From contig OZ024929.1 of NCBI GenBank assembly GCA_964017235.1, forward strand, positions 165,463,609 to 165,527,608: a stretch of DNA of 64,000 nt, written 5' to 3'. Each line of letters starts with the position of its first letter. Within the stretch, counting starts at the first letter, position 1. Of the stretch, positions 48,652 through 59,214 are shown piece after piece. Source of the DNA: Sabellastarte sp. h YS-2021 (Eukaryota; Annelida; Polychaeta; Sabellida; Sabellidae). The position numbers and the translations under genes were made by a program. The notes below the pieces were generated by a model, which saw only the letters and a program-made list of their open reading frames with translations, did no database searches and was not told the DNA's origin.

Positions 48652-49436
48652 TTTTTTGCCAAAAATCGTGGATTTAAGTTGACATTTAACCGGTGTATGA
48701 TGCTCATAAAGACCCCACCCTTAAGATTTGTTTCTATTTTTTTTTTCAAAAATTCTGCTTTATAGCATGGAAATGGAAAGTCTCTACAGCCTCAGACTGT
48801 ACTGAATACAACTTTTGTATGTGATTGTTGGAAAATTTTAGCTCTGTATTTTAAATTTTAAGGTTACCTGACTTTTGTCACTTTTTATGCCCTGTACCTT
48901 GCAAACTATATTGGCTCACCCACCTAGTATCTAATACCTGAGAAGATGTTAACATTCTGTCTTTACATGTGTAAAAAATAAAAGCTTTAAGTGGACATTT
49001 AAACTGTGTACGGAGTACATAAGGACCCACCAAGGAACTTTTTAACATTTTTCCCATATTTTGCATTTTGAATTCGAAGTGGTAAGTCTAAGTAACATCA
49101 GGCTGTACTAGATATAATTTCTGCTTTGATGTCCTTAGATCTGATCACAGTATTTTATGATATTTCATCCGTCCACTAATATATTAAAGGCATACAATCC
49201 CTACAAAACTTTTGTGCTACTATTTTAGAATGCACAGTAAACCTTTTAAATACTTTGAGAAAGGATCACTTTTATCATTATAGGAAAACTGACATAAGAA
49301 AAGATGAAATGATTCATAATAGATTAATAATTGTGAATCACACTAAATGGGTGCTACAAAATATACCCAATGAATGCCTTTGGTGTGAGAGATGGCCAGT
49401 CTGGGGATATGTTGGCGTCGAGTCTGCACAAACTAG

Positions 49437-50121
49437 ATCTGATATGTTTTCATGTACTTATTTCCTTCATTTAATGGGCTTCAGTGACAGGTTTAGCCTT
49501 TGTTTCACAAGTTTTGCATCATTAGATTTTATCAGCTTGGAAGACTGTACACTTGGTGTTCTTACTGGATACCTGGGAACCACATTTCATGTGTTATTGG
49601 CGAAAGAGTAACAGCATCCATGAATTGTTCAGAGCCAGTTTGCTTAAAGTATTTTACGAGGTCATTTTATATTTTAAATTATGTCTTTTGGCCCCAGTTT
49701 TGGGTGTCAGAATGTTCACCATATTAACAAGCAAACACACTCTCCTAGGAACACAGAAGACGTGGGTTCAAAAACAGGTACAGGCAGATACATAGTGGCT
49801 CGGACCACTTAAAATGGCGGTCCTCTGTCATTGGGTCCTTTCCCCAGTGGCAAGCTAAAGAACCTCAAGGACGTTGATAAATGCTCATCCTTGAGCCTCT
49901 CTCTTTCAGTTAAGGGAATTACATCTGCTTGAGAGTTTGGGCTGTACTTGTGCAGTTGGATGGGTTAAATAACGCTTTGAGTACTTTAGTATATGAAGAT
50001 ATTGTGCTGACTATAAATACACAAAAACAATAATACTGAATGTCATTTGTTGTACTGCTCTGGGAATCTGTTTTTGATTATTTCTGGAGTTCATAGGATT
50101 TAGTGTATCATTTTTCATCAG
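49437..50121. other. Intron 3, 3' part, with possible SINE
   Basis: Around 49,740-49,960, GACGTGGGTTCAAAAACAGG (B-box-like) is followed by TTGGGTCCTTTCCCCAGTGG and CAAGCTAAAGAACCTCAAGG, reminiscent of a tRNA-derived SINE on the + strand. No A box was confirmed. The acceptor TTTTTCATCAG ends at 50,121. Confidence 0.35.
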
Positions 50122-50300
50122 GAAGTTCACCCTCTGGTCATCCAGCTTTACAAGGGTCTCGGGATGTTCCTATTTACTGCAGCAGCATGTCAATCATCCA
50201 CTGACATCATAAAGTACAGCGTGGGCAGACTCCGCCCACATTTCCTGACCGTCTGTAAGCCAGACTACTCCAAATTTAATTGTACTGATCAGTTTGGCAG
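50122..50300 (+). CDS. PLPP: Lipid phosphate phosphatase, exon 4 with catalytic motif C1
   Basis: Acceptor TTTTTCATCAG, donor GGCAG/GTACGT at 50,301. 179 bases encode [59 protein letters not shown] plus two bases of the next codon. KYSVGRLRP is motif C1 (K-x6-R-P) of the PAP2 superfamily, which binds the substrate phosphate (K140, R147, P148 counting from exon 1). NCT is an N-glycosylation site at the place used in the outer loop of PLPPs. The next exon should supply S-G-H and then the second histidine motif. Neither was found up to 64,000, so intron 4 appears longer than 13.6 kb. Confidence 0.94.
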
Positions 50301-50429
50301 GTACGTTGCATTATAATATTTTAAAGGTAATTGCACTTCCAGAAGTAGAACATAAAACTTTTCTTACTAGGTCAAAGCATTTCTTGTCGCAAAATCATTG
50401 AACAGCTATTGAGATAAAGTTATTAAGCG

Positions 50430-50764
50430 TGTTTGTTTATGGGAGACCTTCAGGCTCCGCCGGCTCTGTAACCGTTAGGCGGATTCTTTTCAAATTTGGC
50501 AGGTTTAGGCAGTAGCCTTGGGGAATTTTTTTGAATATGCTACAGTGACATTTCAACCAATCAGAGAGGTCACATGACCAAAAATGTCTTTTTTCGATGG
50601 GGAAGCTTGTCCGGATGATAACTTGAAAGGAATTTTATCAATTCACCTGAAACTTGGCAAATACATTCATTCTATTAAAATCTGGAAATCATTAGATTTT
50701 GGCATTGATTGGTTAAGAAATGGCCGAGTAATTAATGATTAATTAATCATTATGAATTTTCCAA
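50430..50764. other. Possible 5' module of a further repeat element
   Basis: CTCCGCCGGCTCTGTAACCG, TCACATGACCAAAAATGTC and TGTCCGGATGATAACTTGAA resemble the stretch 63,050-63,300 (TCACATGATCAAAAACAG, GTGTCCGGATGGAACAAGC). It leads straight into tandem array C, so it may be the head of the element that carries that array. Confidence 0.35.
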
Positions 50765-51374
50765 ATAAGGAAAACACAAAAATGCTGCTTATATCTCGAA
50801 AACCGTGCTAGATAGAGCGATTTCGACGAAATTTTTGATCCACAGGGTATATCTGCAGAGTAGTTATCCCAATTTTGAAAAAAAATTTTGTCTCGCCAAA
50901 AATGGCGGCCTTTTTGAATTTTCGAATTTTTCGCAAAAATTGCAAAACATAAAAATGCTTATATCTCGAAAACCCTACTAGATAGAGCGATTTCGACGAA
51001 ATTTTTGACCCATAGGGTATCTCTCCAGAGTAGCCATGCCTATTTTCAAAAACATTTTGTCTCGCCAAAAATGGCGGCCATTTTGAATTTTCCACAAAAA
51101 TTGCAAAACATAAAAATGCTTATATCTCAAAAACCCTGCTAGATAGAGCGATTTCGACGAAATTTTTGACCCACAGGGTATCTCTCCAGAGTAGCCATGC
51201 CTATTTTCAAAAACATTTTGTCTCGCCAAAAATGGCGGCCATTTTGAATTTTTGAATTTTTCACAAAAATTGCAAAACATAAAAATGCTTATATCTCGAA
51301 AACCCTGCTAGATAGAGCGATTTCAACGAAATTTTTGACCCACAGGGTATCTCTGTAGAGTAGCCATGCCTATT
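50765..51374. repeat. Tandem array C, part 1 (about 160-171 bp)
   Basis: Between three and four units: AAAATGCTTATATCTCGAAA, ACCCTGCTAGATAGAGCGAT, TTCGACGAAATTTTTGACCC, ACAGGGTATCTCT, and TCGCCAAAAATGGCGGCCAT. CTAGATAGAGCG recurs at about 50,808, 50,979, 51,139 and 51,308. Interrupted by E2 at CATGCCTATT. Confidence 0.9.
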
Positions 51375-51759
51375 TGTATCCACCGGAAGCATCCTGTGGA
51401 TACTTTGGTTTAGCGTTCGCTACGCCGCCGCCGCGCGTAGAGAGCTTTTCGGCGTTAGCGCTCTAAGAGGAAAACAACAGCAGCTAGGTTCACCAAATTT
51501 GCAGGATATCTTCATTGGGGGGTAAGCTTCTCTGGGAAGTAAAATAGCCTCATTCTGAAAAACAAGATGGCCGCCACGGGCATTTCTTAGAAAATAATCT
51601 ACATTTTTCTACTGGCTGTTCCTCATAGGTAGAAGGATGAATCTCTTCATAGGTGATATGTATGACACATATACATGTCCTCTACAACCTTGCACATATT
51701 TGACCTTGAAGCTCCTAACTCAAGGTCATCCACGGAGTGCCGAAGTAACCCACATAGAG

Positions 51760-52085
51760 GACTTTAAAAGTGCCTATATCTCCCTTATTATTGGTCCTAG
51801 AGGTTTGCAATGTGAAGCCAACCTATAGGAAATCATGTGCTGCGAATCTTCTGATGTGGTCAGATTTGACCTTAGACCCCTCCTTCAAGGTCAAACGAGG
51901 ATAGCCAAACTTAAAAGTGCTTATAACTCGCTTATTATCGATCCTAGAGGTTTGGGATGGTAAACCAACATATAGGAAATCATGGGCTGGGAATCTTCTG
52001 GCGTGGTCAGATTTGACCTTGGGCCCCTCCTTCAAGGTCAAATGAGAACAGCCAAACTTAAAAGTGCTTATAACTTGCTTATTAT
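51760..52085. repeat. E2 core tandem, left of F2
   Basis: Two units of the same about 147-bp monomer as E1 (TTATTATTGGTCCTAGAGG, GGAAATCATGTGCTGCG), cut by F2 after CTTATTAT. Confidence 0.88.
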
Positions 52086-55000
52086 TATATCCCCAGACGA
52101 AAGTCGGGGATATATTGGATTCAGGTCCGTCGCGCCGCCGCCGCCGCTGCCGCCGCCGCTGTAGAAATTTCCTTGTGGACGCGATAACTCAAAAACAAAT
52201 TAATATTTTTTTTTCAAACTTGGTACACATGTTAAGGGTGCCCAAAGGAAGATCCCTATTTTAAGGTGACCTTAAACTCCCAGTAAAAAAGAACTTATGG
52301 CCACCTTAAGGTCAGAAATTGCACTTTTGGCCACTTAGAGCCCTGTAGGTCACAAACTATGATGCTCAGCTGGCTGAAATTTTACCTGACAACACATTAA
52401 TATGTTCTTAGTACATGTACCGAAAATCATGACTTTAAGTTGAGGAGAAAATTGTGTTTGAGGCCCATAAATACCCCCACTTAGGGATTTTTTGCTATAC
52501 TTTACACATATTTTGCCCTATAATTTGGAAGTGATAATTCTGATGAGTCTCAAACTGCGCTAGGTATAACTTTGATATGTAATCCTTGTCTGTAGAAAAT
52601 TTTAGGGCTGTAGGTTTACCCAAAGGGGTCGACTTAAGGTCTCAAAAGTGCCCACAGAGACCCAATTTATGCACTTTTTGCCACTTTCAAGCACTGTAGC
52701 TTTCAAACTATGTCTCTCATCTAAGTTAAATATCATCTGGGAATATATCTATGTGTTTTCTTATATGTGCCCCAACATTTAGGCCTTTAATAGACAGTTA
52801 ACCTGTGTATCAGGACCATAAACACCCACCCGAGTGACCCTTATAAGACATTTTTCACATCTTTTTCCCTGTAACTTGGAAATGGTAAGTCTGAGAAGTT
52901 TCAAACTGTATTAGATATATATTCTGTGTGTAATCTTAGTATGTAACAGATTTTAAGTCTGAAGCTTTAATTTTGAAGGTCAAATTGAGGTCTCTAAAAG
53001 GCTCCCAAAGACCCAATATTTGGACTTTTTGCTACTTTTAAGCCCTGTGACTGTCAAACTATGTGACTGATAGAGCTCAAATCCTATCTGAGAAGATATT
53101 AGTATGTTATTTTTATATGTGCCAAAAATTAAGGCTTTAAGAAGACATTTAACCTGTGTATGAGGACCATAAATCCCCACCCGAGTGACCATTTTTAGAC
53201 ATTTTTCACATATTTTTCCCTGTAACTTGGAAATGGTAAGTCTAAGAAGTTTCAAACTGTATTAGATGCATATTCTATGTGTAATCTTAGTATGTGACAA
53301 ATTTTAAGTCTGAAGCTTTAATTTGAAGGCCACATTTAGGTCTCTAGAAGGCCCCATAAAGACCCAGTATTTGGACTTTTTGCCAATTTTAAGGCCTGTG
53401 ACTGTTAAACTATGTGACTGATAGAGCTGAAATCTCATCTGGGAATACATTATTATGTTCTTTTTACATGTGCCAAAAATCAAGGCTTCAAGTAGACATT
53501 TAACCTGTGTATGAGGACCTTTAACACCCACCTGAGTGACCCTTTTAAGACATTTTTCACATATTTTGCTCTGTAACTTGGAAATGGTAAGTCTGAGAAG
53601 TTTCAAACTTTATTAGATACATATTCTATGTGTAATCTTAGTATGTAACAAATTTTAAGTCTGAAGCTTTAATTTGAAAGCCACATCGAGATCTCTAAAA
53701 GGCCCACAATGACCCAATATTTGGACTTTTTACCACCTTTAAGCCCTGTAACTGTTAAACTATGTGATTGATGGAGCTGAAATCCCATCTGGGAATGCAT
53801 TATTATGTCCTTTTTACATATGCCGAAAATCAAGGTTTTTAGTAGACATTTAACCTGTGTATGAGGGCCATAGACACTCGCCCAAGTGCCTTTTTTGACA
53901 TTTTTTCCGTATTTTGCCCTGTTATTTGGAAATGCTTAGTGTGACAAGTCTTAAACTGTATTATATATGATTTTTGTTTGTTATGTATGTCCCCCCAAAA
54001 AGTTTCAGATCTGTAGTTTAATTGCTAAGGTCTCTTTAACAATTGTAAAATGCTCACAGAAACCCAATTTATGGATATTATGCCACTTTAAAGCCCAGTA
54101 ACTGTCAAACTATGTGGGTTATAGAGCTGAAATCTTTGAATTTTTAAAAGGAAATGCCTGTCTATTTAAATTTTGAATATTAATAATGTTATGGCTATCT
54201 TAGTCTTTTAAGAACTTATTTTTGTGTGTTATACCTCTGCTTGCTGAGTTTTTCACTTTTAAAAATGAAACTGGTGAAACATATTGAAGTAGACAAAATG
54301 GACACTTTAAGTGAGCTTTAAGTCCCAATATTAATGAAATTATATCCTTATGTAGTAAAACTAGGGGATTTTTAACCCTCAACTAGCCCAGTTTTATTCA
54401 ACTTGCCTCAGTTAATTTTGGCACAGCTCCTACAGTTATGAACTCATTTCAGTTGATAATCACATACTTAAAATTCTCAATTCTTTTTGTATTTGAGTAC
54501 CCCTTTTATATAGATTGTTTGTTTACCATTTATGCTCAACCCACATCCCCCCACCCGGATTCCCCCCACCCACCTCTGGGACCTCCAGCTATATTGAGTG
54601 ACACTAAATAAACAAAGGTATTTAATGATATCAGATGAGAAACAAAGAACTCAATGGGGTTGCAGATCTTGTGTAATAGTGAGAGAGGTGTGGAGAAGGG
54701 GTGGGGGTGGGAGGTGGTGGGCTTCATTACATATAACACAAAGGGGAGTCAGAACTGAGATTGTGTCACATATTTAGGTTGCATATATATGGACCACATA
54801 TATAGGTATAGAGGAAATGAATAACTGAAAACAATTTGCAAATTCTAAAAATAATATAATAAAATAATAATATAAATAATTTTTTTTTAAATAATATTTT
54901 ATTTGTGAACAAATATAGAAACAGATATGCGCTTTTGGGATTATGAATTTTAGAATGGACATTGAATCATCAATCATTTAAATACTTTGAAGGAAGATTG

Positions 55001-55354
55001 AAAAATATGATGAGTTGAGTTAAAAATAATATTTTATTTGTCAACAAATATAGAAACAGATATGCTCTTTTGGGATTATTATTTTAGAATGGACATTCAA
55101 TCATCGATCATTTAAATACTTTGAAAATAGGTTTAGAGTTATCATTGCAGGAAGATTGAAAATATAATTTGAGTTATGTATTCGGCGTCTGGGGGTACAC
55201 CATCTTCCTTGGGGAGATATAAACAGAGCAGATTGATGTGCTGAAGTTCATATAATAATGGGTAATTATGTTTTAAAAAATTCCCGATCAAAACCTGTGG
55301 CGTGAGTGATGACCTGTCTGGGGATATGTTGGCGCCGAGTTGGCCCAATCTAGT
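52086..55354 (+). mobile_element. Helentron-like element F2, nested in E2
   Basis: Near-identical to F1 from TATATCCCC to TCTAGT. Differences noticed: it retains 225 bases lost in F1, has a longer CCG run, and an extra CCACCCGGATTCCCC near 54,550. The flanks CTTATTAT / TGGTCCTAG rebuild the E2 monomer exactly, so the insertion is T/T without duplication. The four-unit 352-bp core is at about 52,670-54,130. Confidence 0.85.
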
Positions 55355-56395
55355 TGGTCCTAGAGGTTTGGGATGGTAAACCAACATATAGGAAATCATG
55401 GGCTGGGAATCTTCTGGCGTGGTCGGATTTGACCTTGGGCCCCTCCTTCAAGGTCAAACGAGGACAGCCAAACTTAAAAGTGCTTATAACTTGCTTATTA
55501 TTGGTCCTAGAGGTTTGGCATGGTAAACCAGCATATAGGAAATCATGGGCTGGGAATCTTCTGGTGTGGTCGGATTTGACCTTGGGCCCCTCCTTCAAGG
55601 TCAAACGAGGATAGCCAAAGGTAAAAGTGCCTATAACTCACTTATTATTGGTCCTAGAGGTTTGGGATGGTAAACCAACATATAGAAAATCATGGGCTGG
55701 GAATCTTCTGGTGTGGTCGGATTTGACCTTGGGCCCCTCATTCAAGGTCAAACGAGGACAACCAAACTTAAAAGTGCTTATAACTCGCTTATTATTGGTC
55801 CTAGATGTTTGGGATGGTAAACCAGCATATAGAAAATCATGGGCTGGGAATCTTCTAGTGTGGTCGGATTTGACCTTGGGCCCCTCCTTGAAGGTCAAAT
55901 GAGGATAGCCAAAGGTAAAAGTGCTTATAACTCGCTTATTATTGGTCCTAGAGGTTTCGGATGGTAAACCAACCTATAGGAAATCATGGGCTGGGAATCT
56001 TCTGGTGTGGTTGGATTTGACCTTGGGCCCCTCGTTCAAGGTCAGATAAGGACAGCCAAACTTAAAGGTGCTTATAACTCACTTATTATTGGTCCTAGAG
56101 GTTTGGGATGGTAAACCAACCTATAGGAAATCATGCGCTGGGAATCTTCTGGTGTGGTCTGATTTGACCTTGGGCCCCTCCTTGAAGGTCAAATGAGGAC
56201 AGCCAAACTTAAAAGTGCTTATAACTCGCTTATTATTGGTCCTAGATGCTTGGGATGGTAAACCAACATATAGGAAATCATGGGCTGGGAATCTTCTGGC
56301 GTGGTCAGATTTGACCTTGGGCCCCTCCTTCAAGGTCAAATGAGGACAGCCAAACTTTAAAGTGCTTATAACTAACTTATATTGGTCCTAGAGGT
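55355..56395. repeat. E2 core tandem, right of F2
   Basis: About seven 147-bp units. GGTCCTAGAGGTTTGG-type points occur at 55,356, 55,503, 55,649, 55,796, 55,943, 56,090 and 56,237. Both strands stay open for long stretches because the period is a multiple of three. Not coding. Confidence 0.92.
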
Positions 56396-56458
56396 TTTGG
56401 TGCATTGTGTTTACGGTGGATACAATTTGCATCGGTTTTCCGATGCGCTAGGTCTAGT

Positions 56459-56975
56459 TTCAAAAATATTTTGTCTCGGCAAAAATGGCGGCCATTTTGA
56501 ATTTTCGAATTTTTCGCAAAAATTGCAAAACATAAAAATGCTGATATCTCGAAAAGCCTGCTAGATAGAGCGATTTTGACGAAATTTTTGACCCACAGGG
56601 TATCTCTGCAGAGTAGCCATGCCAATTTTCAAAAACATTTTGTCTCGCCAAAAATGGCAGCCATTTTGAATTTTCGAATTTTTCGCAAAAATTGCAAAAC
56701 ATAAAAATGCTTATATCTCGAAAACCCTGCTAGAAAGAGCGATTTCGACGAAATTTTTGACCCACAGGGTATCTCTGCAGAGTACCCATGCCAATTTTCA
56801 AAAAAAAATTGTCTTGCCAAAAATGGCGGCCATTTTGAATTTTCGAATTTTTGTGCAAAAATTGCAAAACACAAAAATGCTAATATTTTGAAAACCGTGC
56901 TACAAAGAGTGATTTCAACGAAATTTTTGATCTTCAGGGTATCTGCAGAGCATCTCTGCAGAGCAGCTATCCCAA
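56459..56975. repeat. Tandem array C, part 2
   Basis: Resumes with TTCAAAAATATTTTGTC after E2 and holds about three more units before changing to satellite B at GCAGCTATCCCAAAGAGC. Confidence 0.9.
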
Positions 56976-59214
56976 AGAGCTTTCACTTGGTGAAGTTTCA
57001 GACCCATAGCTAATTGCTCACCTACTCAAAATGAGTAAATGCGAATTACCTCTAAAAGTATTACAGATAGCCAATTTTTCTCAAATAACTCATTCACCTA
57101 CTTTTGGGAGAGCTTTCACTTGGTGAAGTTTCAGACCCATAGCTAATTACTCACCTACTCAAAATAAGTAAATGCTAATTATCTCAAAAACTATTGCGGA
57201 TACCCAATTTTTATCAAATAACTCATTCATGTACTTTTGGGAGAGCTTTCACATGGTGAAGTTTCACACCCATAGATAATTACTCACCTACTTAAAATGA
57301 GTAAATGCAAATTATCTCTAAAAGTATTGTAGATAGCCAATTTTTCTCAAATAACTCATTCACCTACTTTTGGGAGAGCTTTCACTCTGTGAAGTTTCAG
57401 ACCCATAGCTATTTATTCACCTACTCAAAATGAGTAAATGCTAATTATCTGTAAAAGTATTGCGGATACCCAATTTTTATCAAATACTCATTCATCTACT
57501 TGTGGGAGAGCTTTCACATGGTGAAGTTTCAGACCCATAGCTAATTACTCACCTACTCAAAATGAGTAAATGCGAATTATCTCTAAAAGTATTGCAGATA
57601 GCCAATTTTTCTCAAATAACTCATTCACCTACTTTTGGGAGAGCTTTCACTTGGTGAAGTTTCACACCCATAGCTAATTATTCACCTACTCGAAATGAGT
57701 AAATGCGAATTATCTCTAAAAGTATTGCAGATAGCCAATTTTTCTCAAATAACTCATTCACCTACTTTTGGGAGAGCTTTCACTCTGTGAAGTTTCAGAC
57801 CAATAGCTATTTATTCACCTACTCAAAATGAGTAAATGCTAATTATCTGTAAAAGTATTGCGGATACCCAATTTAGCTTTCACTTGGTGAAGTTTCAGAC
57901 CCATAGCTAATTACTCACCTACTCAAAATGAGTAAATGCGAATTATCTCTAAAAGTATTGCAGATAGCCAATTTTTTCTAAAATAACTCATTCACCTACT
58001 TTTGGGAGAGCTTTCACTTGGTGAAGTTTCAGACCCATAGCTAATTACTCACCTACTCAAAATGAGTAAATGCTAATTATCTCAAAAACTATTGCGGATA
58101 CCCAATTTTTATCAAATAACTCATTCATGTACTTTTGGGAGAGCTTTCACATGGTGAAGTTTCAGACCCATAGATAATTACTCACCTACTCAAAATGAGT
58201 AAATGCGAATTATCTCTTAAAAGTATTGCAGATAGCCAATTTTTTCTCAAATAACTCATTCACCTACTTTTGCAAGAGCTTTCACATGGTGAAGTTTCAG
58301 ACCCATAGCTAATTACTCACCTACTCAAAATGAGTAAATGCTAATTATCTCAAAAACTATTGCGGATACCCAATTTTTATCAAATAACTCATTCATGTAC
58401 TTTTGGGAGAGCTTTCACATGGTGAAGTTTCAGACCCATAGATAATTACTCACCTACTCAAAATGAGTAAATGCGAATTATCTCTTAAAAGTATTGCAGA
58501 TAGCCATTTTTTCTCAAATAACTCATTCACCTACTTTTGGGAGAGCTTTCACTTGGTGAAGTTTCACACCCATAGCTAATTATTCACCTACTCAAAATGA
58601 GTAAATGCGAATTATCTCTAAAAGTATTGCAGATAGCCAATTTTTCTCAAATAACTCATTCACCTACTTTTGGGAGAGCTTTCACTCTGTGAAGTTTCAG
58701 ACCCATAGCTATTTATTGACCTATTCAAAATGAGTAAATGCTAATTATCTGTAAAAGTATTGCGGATACCCAATTTTTATCAAATACTCATTCATCTACT
58801 TGTGGGAGAGCTTTCACTTGGTGAAGTTTCAGACCCATAGCTAATTACTCACCTACTCAAAATGAGTAAATGCGAATTATCTCTAAAAGTATTGCAGATA
58901 GCCATTTTTTCTCAAATAACTCATTCACCTACTTTTGGGAGAGCTTTCACTGTGTGAAGTTTCAGACCCATAGTTAATTATTCACCTACTCAAAATGAGT
59001 AAATGCGAATTATCTCTAAAAGTATTGCAGATAGCCAAATTTTCTCAAATAACCCATTCACCTACTTTAGGGAGAGCTTTCACTTGGTGAAGTTTCAGAC
59101 CCATAGCTAATTATTCACCTACTCAAAATGAGTAAATGTGAGTTATCTCTTAATAGTATTGCAGATAGCCAATTTTTCTCAAATAACTCATTTACCTACT
59201 TTTGGAAGAGCTTT
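56976..59214. repeat. Satellite B array, about 133-bp monomer
   Basis: About 17 units. GAGCTTTCAC recurs about every 130-134 bases (57,110, 57,242, 57,376, 57,507, 57,640 and on). Unit text: GGTGAAGTTTCAGACCCATA, GCTAATTACTCACCTACTCA, AAATGAGTAAATGCGAATTA, TCTCTAAAAGTATTGCAGAT, AGCCAATTTTTCTCAAATAA, CTCATTCACCTACTTTTGG. Two subtypes alternate (AAAAGTATTGCAGATAGCC and AAAACTATTGCGGATACCC). One unit near 57,870 is shortened. Confidence 0.93.

Larger units (their letters stand above)
43130..49436 (+). mobile_element. Decayed F-family element F3, host of later insertions
   Basis: Diverged F-type sequence at 43,140-43,812 (GAAGTTGTGGCCACCTTAAG, TTAAGTAGACATTTAACCTG), 47,361-47,515 and 48,652-49,436. 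It ends GTCTGGGGATATGTTGGCGT then CGAGTCTGCACAAACTAGA, the F-family 3' signature. It is interrupted by E3 and by a hAT-like element. The 5' hairpin was not found, so the start is approximate. Confidence 0.6.
51375..56458 (+). mobile_element. Helentron-like element E2, itself split by F2
   Basis: Same family as E1: start TGTATCCACCG with hairpin GTATCCAC ... GTGGATAC, CTACGCCGCCGCCG block, 3' inverse CGGTGGATACA, hairpin GCATCGG-TTTT-CCGATGC (56,429-56,446) and end GGTCTAGT. Left flank GCCTATT and right flank TTCAAAAAT rebuild array C (CTATTTTCAAAAA) exactly, proving insertion between T and T with no duplication. Its own sequence outside F2 is about 1.8 kb. Confidence 0.85.

Noticed and set aside
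49255..49611. 118-codon frame starting MRKDHFYHYRKTDIRKDEMI
   Set aside because: It covers the decayed F3 3' end (including the GGGGATATGTTGGCG signature) and then unique sequence. No splice or motif support.
55354..55902. Long open frames on both strands (peptides with SWAGNLLVWSDLTLGPSFKV repeats)
   Set aside because: They arise because the 147-bp repeat period is divisible by three. The same text is open on both strands, and the array is the core of a transposable element.
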